Shown: positions 1-5,127 of the stretch, one piece after another
How positions within the stretch are numbered: position 1 is the first letter of the stretch
Layout of the letters: each line of letters opens with the position of its first letter
Origin: Domibacillus sp.
GTDB lineage: Bacteria; Bacillota; Bacilli; Bacillales; Domibacillaceae
NCBI GenBank assembly: GCA_031177795.1
Contig: JAPSKG010000126.1
Coordinates: forward strand, 1-6,806
Direction of reading: 5' to 3'
DNA: 6,806 nucleotides
Made by a program: the position numbers and the translations under genes
Notes under the pieces: generated by a model
The model's input: only the letters and a program-made list of their open reading frames with translations
What the model was told of the DNA's origin: nothing
The model's database searches: none

Positions 1-1
1 T

Positions 2-1318
2 AAAGACATTTTTGCTTTCCTTGATTTAAAGCTAAACAACGGCGATGAGCGCTTGCGTGCACATGATATTTTCACAGGTGTTTGTTTGCCGGATGTGTTC
101 ATGGAGCAAGTAGATGCGCGCGGCGAGTGGCACTTATTTGACCCTCATGAAGTACGGACGCTTATGGGCTTTTCTTTAGAAGATTTTTATGATGAAACAC
201 GCGGAAATGGTTCGTTCCGCGAAAAATATGAGCAGTGTGTGCAAAACGAAAGCTTATCACGTGAAACAGTGCAAGCAATCGATATTATGAAACGAATTAT
301 GCGTTCACAGCTTGAAACCGGCGTGCCGTTTATGTTTTACCGCGACGAAGTAAACCGCCGCAATCCAAACAAGCACGAAGGAATGATTTACTCAAGCAAC
401 TTGTGTACAGAAATATTCCAAAACATGTCAGCTACAGAGTTTGAATCGATTCAGCTTGAAGACGATATGATTGTGACACGCAAAAAGCCAGGCGATTTTG
501 TTGTCTGCAACCTTTCTTCTATCAATCTTGGCAAAGCGGTGCCGGCAGATGTGCTGGAGCGATTAATCCGCATTGAAGTGCGCATGCTTGATAACGTAAT
601 TGATTTAAATATGATTCCGGTTCCGCAAGCAGAGCGGACAAACAGCCGTTACCGCGGCATTGGGCTTGGCACGTTCGGCTGGCACCATTTGCTTGCTTTG
701 AAGGGCATCCGCTGGGAAGATGACGAAGCGGTTGAATATGCGGATGAGCTATATGGCACAATTGCCCGTTTAACCATTCAAGCGTCTATGGAACTGGCAA
801 AAGAAAAAGGAGCTTATCCGTTGTTTGAAGGATCTGACTGGCAAACAGGCGCTTACTTTGATGCCCGCGGCTATGAAGGGGAAGAGTGGGAACAACTGCG
901 CGCTGCAGTGCGCGAAAACGGCATGAGAAACGGGTATTTAATGGCGGTTGCGCCAAACTCATCTACTTCCATTATTGCCGGAAGCACAGCGAGCATTGAC
1001 CCGATTTTCCAAAAAAGCTATTCGGAAGAAAAGAAAGATTATAAAATCCCGGTAACTGTGCCGGATTTAAATGCCGAAACAACATGGTTTTATAAGTCCG
1101 CTTACTTTATCGACCAGCACTGGACACTTCGCCAAAACGCTGCACGCCAGCGCCACGTTGACCAGGGCGTTTCATTGAACTTGTATGTTCAAAACACGAT
1201 CAAAGCGAAAGAACTGCTTGATTTGCATCTTGCGGCCTGGAAACAGGGCTTGAAAACAACGTATTATGTTCGTTCAACGTCTGTGGAATTGCTAGAATGC
1301 GAGTCTTGCTCAAGCTAA
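2..1318 (+). CDS. nrdA: Class I ribonucleoside-diphosphate reductase, large (alpha) subunit, 3' part
   Basis: Catalytic subunit of aerobic ribonucleotide reductase, which converts NDPs to dNDPs in the cytoplasm. The frame is open to the left window edge, so the start lies outside; about 438 C-terminal residues are visible of a family length of roughly 700-800. Counting from the TTG at base 53 as residue 1 (a counting point, not the real start), the active-site motif NLCTE gives N116, C118 (thiyl radical) and E120. C152 in VVCNLSS fits the redox partner cysteine. Y404-Y405 near the end fit the radical-transfer tyrosine pair. The C-terminal tail has C416-x-x-C419, the pair that is re-reduced by thioredoxin or glutaredoxin-type proteins. 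A PNSSTSIIAGST segment matches the conserved family signature. The gene ends 12 bp before the small-subunit gene, as in an nrd operon. The CESCSS ending and the partner's length favour class Ia (nrdA) over Ib (nrdE), but the diagnostic N-terminus and any nrdI gene are outside the window. No intein or frame break is seen in this part. Confidence 0.95.
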   Translation, partial: KDIFAFLDLKLNNGDERLRAHDIFTGVCLPDVFMEQVDARGEWHLFDPHEVRTLMGFSLEDFYDETRGNGSFREKYEQCVQNESLSRETVQAIDIMKRIMRSQLETGVPFMFYRDEVNRRNPNKHEGMIYSSNLCTEIFQNMSATEFESIQLEDDMIVTRKKPGDFVVCNLSSINLGKAVPADVLERLIRIEVRMLDNVIDLNMIPVPQAERTNSRYRGIGLGTFGWHHLLALKGIRWEDDEAVEYADELYGTIARLTIQASMELAKEKGAYPLFEGSDWQTGAYFDARGYEGEEWEQLRAAVRENGMRNGYLMAVAPNSSTSIIAGSTASIDPIFQKSYSEEKKDYKIPVTVPDLNAETTWFYKSAYFIDQHWTLRQNAARQRHVDQGVSLNLYVQNTIKAKELLDLHLAAWKQGLKTTYYVRSTSVELLECESCSS

Positions 1319-1322
1319 GGAG
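1317..1322 (+). promoter_or_regulatory. Ribosome binding site of nrdB
   Basis: AAGGAG lies 8 nt before the nrdB ATG and overlaps the TAA stop codon of nrdA. This arrangement allows translational coupling of the two subunits and fixes the nrdB start at 1331. Confidence 0.85.
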
Positions 1323-1330
1323 AGAGTAAA

Positions 1331-2371
1331 ATGACGATTATTGAAAAACGAAAATTGATGGATAAAACTGCGCCCAACCGTTCAACAGCGATTGTAAACG
1401 GAAAATCATCAAACGTTTTAAACTGGGATGATGTGCGGTTCGACTGGGCGTATCCGAAATACAAGCGGATGCTGGGAAATTTCTGGACACCGTTTGAAAT
1501 CAATATGAGCAACGATGTAAAGCAATTTTCGGGCCTTTCTGAAACGGAGCGGGAAGCGTTTTTGAAAATCATCGGCCTGCTTGCTTTGCTAGACAGCATT
1601 CAAACAGATTACGCCGGCAAAGTAGCGGATTACCTGACAGATTCCAGCTTGCAGGCACTCATGATTATTTTAGCGCAGCAGGAAGTGATTCATAATCACT
1701 CGTATTCATATGTTTTATCCAGCCTCGTGCCGAAAGATGAACAAGACCGCGTGTTTGATTTTTGGCGGAGCGAGCCGGTTTTAGAAAAGCGCAATGACTT
1801 TATTATGAAAGGCTATCAGTCGTTTGCTGAAAACCCGACTGTGGAAAACATGCTGGAATCCATTGTATATGATGTGATTTTAGAAGGATTGTTTTTCTAC
1901 TCTGGCTTTGCGTTCTTTTACCATTTGGCACGCCACCAGAAAATGGTTGCATCTAGTACGATGATTAACTATATTAATCGCGACGAACAGCTTCATGTTG
2001 ATTTGTTTGTGAAAATTTATCAGGAATTGCTGAATGAGTATCCGGAGCTTAACACGCCGGAACGCGCGGAGCAGGTGCAAGCCATTTTCAAAGAAGCGGC
2101 TGAGCTTGAAGTGGAATGGGCGCGCGAAGTGATCGGCGATAAAATCGACGGGCTTGATGTGGAAGACGTGGAAGCGTACGTGTATTTTTACGCAAATGTG
2201 CGCTGCCAGCAACTTGGCTATGAAAAGCCTTATCCGGATTACCGGAAAAATCCGCTTAAATGGATTAAAGCTTATGAAGATGTGGATCTTGGCAAAACAG
2301 ACTTTTTCGAACAGCGTTCACGCCAGTATGTAAAAGTAAATGTGCAGGATAACGGATTCGACGAATTGTAA
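1331..2371 (+). CDS. nrdB: Class I ribonucleoside-diphosphate reductase, small (beta) subunit
   Basis: A 346-residue ferritin-like radical-generating subunit that partners the alpha subunit encoded just upstream. All six expected metal ligands are present: D88 (LLDSIQ), E118 and H121 (QEVIHNHSY), E185 (ILEGLFF), E219 and H222 (RDEQLH). Y125, seven residues after E118, is the radical tyrosine position, so this is a Tyr-radical enzyme and not a class Ic (Phe) or ligand-lacking variant. W52 in FWTPFEI and D218 fit the internal radical-transfer path. Y333 in the flexible C-terminal RQYVKV segment is the likely interface tyrosine. The final GFDEL residues fit the tail that docks into the alpha subunit. 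The start is set by the AAGGAG 8 nt upstream. The gene ends with two adjacent TAA codons (2369-2374) and a terminator. Length and sequence are closer to NrdB (class Ia) than to the shorter NrdF (Ib), but this is a family-level inference. Confidence 0.95.
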   Translation: MTIIEKRKLMDKTAPNRSTAIVNGKSSNVLNWDDVRFDWAYPKYKRMLGNFWTPFEINMSNDVKQFSGLSETEREAFLKIIGLLALLDSIQTDYAGKVADYLTDSSLQALMIILAQQEVIHNHSYSYVLSSLVPKDEQDRVFDFWRSEPVLEKRNDFIMKGYQSFAENPTVENMLESIVYDVILEGLFFYSGFAFFYHLARHQKMVASSTMINYINRDEQLHVDLFVKIYQELLNEYPELNTPERAEQVQAIFKEAAELEVEWAREVIGDKIDGLDVEDVEAYVYFYANVRCQQLGYEKPYPDYRKNPLKWIKAYEDVDLGKTDFFEQRSRQYVKVNVQDNGFDEL

Positions 2372-2378
2372 TAAAAGC

Positions 2379-2416
2379 AAAACGGCCTGGCCAGCAACTT
2401 CTGCCAGGCCGTTTTT
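2379..2416 (+). terminator. Rho-independent terminator of the nrd operon
   Basis: A perfect 13-bp stem (AAAACGGCCTGGC, 2379-2391, paired with 2403-2415) has an 11-nt loop and a T-rich run at 2412-2420. It begins 8 bases after the nrdB stop codon. The A-rich left arm would also give a short U tract in the reverse direction. Confidence 0.92.
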
Positions 2417-2486
2417 ATTTTTAAGAAACATCCAGCTGCGAATACGATCAAACATGCTGTCCGGCAGCGCACGGTCCAACCAAAGC

Positions 2487-2524
2487 AAAAAACGCCGCGA
2501 GCTCGCAGCTCAGGCGTTTTTTTT
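2487..2524 (-). terminator. Rho-independent terminator of the 42-residue ORF (bidirectional in form)
   Basis: The outer stem pairs AAAAAACGCC (2487-2496) with GGCGTTTTTT (2513-2522). An inner stem pairs GAGCT (2499-2503) with AGCTC (2507-2511) around a CGC loop. On the minus strand it follows the stop codon of the small ORF by about 48 nt and ends in a six-T run. On the plus strand it ends in eight Ts and could back up the nrd terminator. Confidence 0.85.
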
Positions 2525-2571
2525 GTGTGAACGGGGTATTTAAAAAGTGACCCGGTAAAATCCGTATTGGT

Positions 2572-2700
2572 TTATCTTGGACGGTACACCTTTGATGCTT
2601 TTCTTTTGTCCAAATATTTTTTAACGATCGGATAAATGATCGGACCATATTTCATGCCCAATTTAATAAGATTGCTTAATCCACCAGTTGAACGAGCCAT
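2572..2700 (-). CDS. Small basic protein, 42 residues, unknown function, probable general-stress gene
   Basis: The minus strand carries ATG at 2700-2698 and TAA at 2574-2572. The 42-residue product begins MARSTGGLSNLIKLGM, continues with a KYGPIIYPIVKKYLD segment and ends KVYRPR. It is strongly basic: about a dozen Lys/Arg against one Asp. The middle (residues 8-30) alternates hydrophobic and Lys residues around Gly-Pro and Pro, which suggests a membrane-surface or nucleic-acid-binding peptide; there is no clear transmembrane span or signal peptide. Evidence that it is a real gene: a good Shine-Dalgarno (GGTGAG, 2708-2713, 7 nt from the ATG), a SigB-type promoter at 2740-2764, and a terminator at 2487-2524, all in the same orientation. 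I do not recognise a named family, although the sequence looks like the short conserved hypotheticals of Bacillaceae. Function is unknown; induction by general stress is inferred from the promoter alone. Confidence 0.8.
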   Translation of the reverse strand: MARSTGGLSNLIKLGMKYGPIIYPIVKKYLDKRKASKVYRPR

Positions 2701-2739
2701 GTTTTTTCTCACCTTTCAGTTGGTAGTAATAATAGAAGT

Positions 2740-2764
2740 GTACCCTCAATTTAGAATGTTAAAC
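2740..2764 (-). promoter_or_regulatory. SigB-type (general stress) promoter for the 42-residue ORF
   Basis: On the minus strand GTTTAA (2764-2759) and GGGTAC (2745-2740) are separated by 13 nt. The known Bacillus SigB consensus is GTTTAA, 12-15 nt, GGGTAT, so this matches 6/6 and 5/6 with an allowed spacer. The start of transcription would be near 2733, giving a leader of about 33 nt with the Shine-Dalgarno inside it. No convincing SigA hexamer pair is seen for this gene. Confidence 0.7.
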
Positions 2765-2789
2765 ATGAGAGCGGGAAAGCTGATATAAT
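2760..2789 (+). promoter_or_regulatory. SigA-type promoter of cvfB with extended -10
   Basis: TGATATAAT (2781-2789) is a perfect extended -10 (TGnTATAAT). The best -35 is TAAACA (2760-2765), a 4/6 match at 18 nt spacing; the extended -10 can compensate for this. Transcription would start near 2796, about 30 nt before the cvfB ATG. The -35 overlaps the -35 of the divergent SigB-type promoter. Confidence 0.7.
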
Positions 2790-2825
2790 GAAAAGCAATG
2801 AGAATTTTGGAAGGGACGTGCGTGA

Positions 2826-3698
2826 ATGGCGCTTCAAGCAGGAACAATTGTGACATTAACCGTTAAAAACGAACAAGAATATGGATGGTTTTTACAGGAT
2901 GAAGAAGAAAATGCGGTTTTGCTTCATCGTACAGAAGTGAGAGAAGGGTTTAATCCAGACGAGCCGGTTAAAGTGTTTTTATATCAAGATCACAGCGGGC
3001 GCTTGGCTGCAACAATGGATAAACCGCTTATCACGCTGGGTGAATACGACTGGGTAGAAGTGGTCGGAGAAGAAGTTAAGCTGGGCGTATTTGTCAATAT
3101 CGGCATTTCAAAAGATATGCTTGTGTCAGAAGATGATCTTCCATATAAATTTGAAGTGCGCCCCATTGAAGGCGATAAGCTTTACTGCACCCTGAAACTC
3201 GATAAAAAAGGCCGTTTATTTGCCAAGCCGGCAACGGAAGAAAAAATTTGGGATATTGCCAAACGAGCAAACCAAACGGATATGAACAAAGATTTTACCG
3301 GAACGGTTTACCGCACCGGCAAAGCGGGCTCATGGATTATTACGGAAGACCTGTACCGCGCTTTTCTGCACCCGTCTGAGCGGGAAGAAGAACCACGGGT
3401 GGGCCAGACGGTTACCGGACGGATTATTGATGTTCATGACGACGGTTCTGTAAACGTATCGCTGCGCGGCCGGCGTGTGGAACGCCAAAAAGATGACGCT
3501 GAGCAAATTTATGACTACTTGATGATTCGCGGCGGCAAAATGCCGTATTGGGATAAAAGTCTTCCGGAAGAAATTGAAAAGCGTTTTGGACTAAGCAAAG
3601 GAGCGTTTAAGCGTGCGCTTGGCAAACTTATGAAAGAAGGAAAAGCGTACCAGGAAGACGGCTGGACTTATGCAGGAACAAAGCCGGAAAACAAGTAA
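2826..3698 (+). CDS. cvfB: CvfB/YitL-family S1-domain RNA-binding protein
   Basis: A cytoplasmic RNA-binding protein of 290 residues, the usual length for the family. The family is named after Staphylococcus aureus conserved virulence factor B, which influences virulence gene expression; the Bacillus subtilis homologue is YitL. Visible domains are an S1-like OB fold at about residues 5-64, a second at 72-125 holding the typical GVFVNIGISKDMLV stretch, a third at 156-218 (FTGTVYRTGKAGSW to DGSVNVSLRGRR), and a C-terminal winged helix at about 222-285. The start is firm: ATG 2826 is preceded directly by an in-frame TGA (2823-2825), and GGAAGGG lies 10 nt upstream. It has its own extended -10 promoter and its own terminator, so it is probably a single-gene unit. 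It is divergent from the small stress-type ORF. Which RNAs it binds here cannot be told. Confidence 0.93.
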   Translation: MALQAGTIVTLTVKNEQEYGWFLQDEEENAVLLHRTEVREGFNPDEPVKVFLYQDHSGRLAATMDKPLITLGEYDWVEVVGEEVKLGVFVNIGISKDMLVSEDDLPYKFEVRPIEGDKLYCTLKLDKKGRLFAKPATEEKIWDIAKRANQTDMNKDFTGTVYRTGKAGSWIITEDLYRAFLHPSEREEEPRVGQTVTGRIIDVHDDGSVNVSLRGRRVERQKDDAEQIYDYLMIRGGKMPYWDKSLPEEIEKRFGLSKGAFKRALGKLMKEGKAYQEDGWTYAGTKPENK

Positions 3699-3718
3699 GC
3701 AATTAAAAATCAGTACAG

Positions 3719-3753
3719 AAAAAGGGCTTCGCTTTTTTGCGAAGCCCTTTTTT
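3719..3753. terminator. Bidirectional terminator shared by cvfB and uraA
   Basis: A perfect 14-bp stem (3719-3732 with 3739-3752, core GGGCTTCGC/GCGAAGCCC) has a loop of six Ts. It is flanked by five As on the left and six Ts on the right, so it ends in a T run on both strands. It sits between the convergent stop codons at 3698 and 3763. Confidence 0.94.
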
Positions 3754-3762
3754 CAGCTGTTT

Positions 3763-5019
3763 TTAGTCGTTTGTCAGCTTTAACTTTGCAATTAAAGCAA
3801 AAAATAAACTTAGCAAAATGGCTACAACGGTTGCAAGTGCCATTCCTTTTAATTGGAGGTAGCCCCATGTAAAAGTAGCACCTGACAAGCCAATTACTAA
3901 AACAACCGTTGTTAAAATCATGTTTGTCGTTTTTGAATAATCAACTTTTGATTCAACAAGCATGCGCAGCCCGCTTGCCGCAATAATTCCAAACAAAAGC
4001 AACGAAATGCCTCCCATAACCGGGGATGGAATGGTTGAAATCAGCGCTGCCAATTTACCGAAGAACGATAAAAGAATGGCCATTACGGCTGCTCCGCCAA
4101 TAACCCAAACAGAATATACTTTTGAGAGAGCAAGAACTCCGATATTTTCACCATATGTTGTGTTTGGTGTAGAGCCGACAAAACCGGAAATAATAGTGGA
4201 AACCCCATTTCCAAACAAAGAAACGCCAAGACCTGGTTTTTTCATTAAATCGCGGCCAACAATGTTTTGAGTAACGACCAGGTGGCCAATATGTTCTGCT
4301 ATCACAACCAGCGCAGCCGGAGCGATGATCGCAATGCTGGTCCAGTTAAATTCAGGTGCGTAAAATTGCGGCATCTCAAACACTTTTGCTTCGCGGACCG
4401 GTGTAAAGTCTACCATGCCAAACGCAGCTGCAATAAGATAGCCGGCAATAATCCCGACTAAAATAGGAATGATTTTCAAAAAGCCGCGGAACATCACATT
4501 TCCGATGATGGTAATAGCAAGCGTCAGCATGGAAACAATAATGGTATTGCGGTCCGGCGCCCAGTTTTCAGAACCATCTGAGATAATGCCGGCCATTTGC
4601 GCGGCGACAGGCACAAGCTCAAGCCCGATAACAGCCACAATCGCACCCATGGCAGCTGGAGGAAACACAACATCAATCCAGCCAGTTCCCGCTATTTTAA
4701 TAATTCCTGAAACTGCAACAAAAATAAGGCCGACAATAATAAAACCGCCTAAAGCCTGGTTATAGCTTCCATCTCCAAGCACCAAAAACACAGGTGACAA
4801 AAATGCAAAGCTTGAACCAAGATAAGCCGGAATTTGCCCTTTACAAAGAAAAATATAAAGAAGCGTGCCAATTCCATTCATTAGCAAAATGGTGGCAGGA
4901 TTTACACCAAATAAAACAGGGACTAAGACGGTAGCACCAAACATAGCAAACAAATGCTGTAAGCTAAGGGGGATAAGCGCCGGAAGCGGTGGCCGTTCAT
5001 CAACCTGGTAAGTACGCAA
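3763..5019 (-). CDS. uraA: Uracil permease (uracil:H+ symporter), NCS2 family
   Basis: An inner-membrane transporter of 418 residues that takes up uracil with protons for pyrimidine salvage. From recalled family sequences it is closely similar to Escherichia coli UraA along its full length, with the fourteen-helix SLC23/NCS2 pattern. Substrate-site residues are in place: GSSFAF (S70, F71), AEHIGH (E242, H246) and TYGENIG (G290, E291), matching E. coli UraA S72/F73, E241/H245 and G289/E290. The start is TTG at 5019-5017, with AGGAGG (5027-5032) 7 nt upstream and an in-frame TAG at 5037-5035; the next Met lies inside the first helix region. It is transcribed alone from a promoter about 40 bp upstream, right after the terminator of the protease gene. 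The leader is only about 30 nt, so the PyrR attenuation known for the Bacillus pyr operon is not possible here. Specificity for uracil over other nucleobases is inferred from the UraA-like signature. Confidence 0.94.
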   Translation of the reverse strand: MRTYQVDERPPLPALIPLSLQHLFAMFGATVLVPVLFGVNPATILLMNGIGTLLYIFLCKGQIPAYLGSSFAFLSPVFLVLGDGSYNQALGGFIIVGLIFVAVSGIIKIAGTGWIDVVFPPAAMGAIVAVIGLELVPVAAQMAGIISDGSENWAPDRNTIIVSMLTLAITIIGNVMFRGFLKIIPILVGIIAGYLIAAAFGMVDFTPVREAKVFEMPQFYAPEFNWTSIAIIAPAALVVIAEHIGHLVVTQNIVGRDLMKKPGLGVSLFGNGVSTIISGFVGSTPNTTYGENIGVLALSKVYSVWVIGGAAVMAILLSFFGKLAALISTIPSPVMGGISLLLFGIIAASGLRMLVESKVDYSKTTNMILTTVVLVIGLSGATFTWGYLQLKGMALATVVAILLSLFFALIAKLKLTND

Positions 5020-5048
5020 TAAAATTCCTCCTATCTAAATTAAACAAA

Positions 5049-5088
5049 TTGTAGTCATTATACTCCAAAATTCGTCATCTGACTACAA
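5049..5088. repeat. Perfect 9-bp inverted repeat over the uraA promoter, candidate operator
   Basis: TTGTAGTCA (5049-5057) and TGACTACAA (5080-5088) are exact reverse complements separated by 22 bp. One arm covers the -35 hexamer; the other starts at the last base of the -10 and reaches the expected transcription start. A shorter palindrome GTCA-TC-TGAC (5074-5083) overlaps the upstream arm. The placement suits a repressor site, but no regulator is identified. The arms do not match the PurR box. Confidence 0.5.
5057..5085 (-). promoter_or_regulatory. SigA-type promoter of uraA
   Basis: On the minus strand TAGTCA (5085-5080, 4/6 match to TTGACA) is followed after exactly 17 nt by a perfect TATAAT (5062-5057). 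Transcription would start near 5050, giving a leader of about 31 nt that contains only the Shine-Dalgarno. Confidence 0.75.
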
Positions 5089-5125
5089 AAAAGAACAAAA
5101 CCCGCCAAACAGGTTTTGTTCTTTT
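5087..5125 (-). terminator. Rho-independent terminator of the protease gene
   Basis: On the minus strand AAAAGAACAAAACC (5125-5112) pairs over 14 bp with GGTTTTGTTCTTTT (5102-5089) around a 9-nt loop and ends in six Ts (5092-5087). It starts two bases after the TAA stop codon of the protease. The stem is A/T-rich, so some read-through into uraA is possible. Confidence 0.85.
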
Positions 5126-5127
5126 AA

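Noticed and set aside
53..1318. TTG at 53 as the true start of the RNR large subunit
   Set aside because: The same frame is open back to base 2 and the preceding residues (FLDLKLNNGDER) continue the conserved large-subunit sequence; the gene simply starts outside the window.
2516..2539. Second SigB-like match on the plus strand, GTTTTT-N12-GGGTAT
   Set aside because: The -35 part is just the T run of the terminator hairpin, only 4/6 bases match, and no plus-strand gene begins there; it would only run antisense to the small ORF.
2531..2556. Imperfect inverted repeat ACGGGGT ... ACCCGGT
   Set aside because: It has only seven pairs with one mismatch, a 12-nt loop and no T run; not convincing as a terminator or operator.
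2448..2648. 66-codon minus-strand ORF overlapping the small stress-type gene
   Set aside because: It is in a different frame from the 42-residue ORF, its ATG has no Shine-Dalgarno, and it runs through the 2487-2524 terminator hairpin.
5020..5127. PyrR binding loop or attenuator ahead of uraA
   Set aside because: The transcript is expected to start near 5050, which leaves about 31 nt; the only hairpin nearby (5087-5125) lies upstream of the promoter and belongs to the protease gene.
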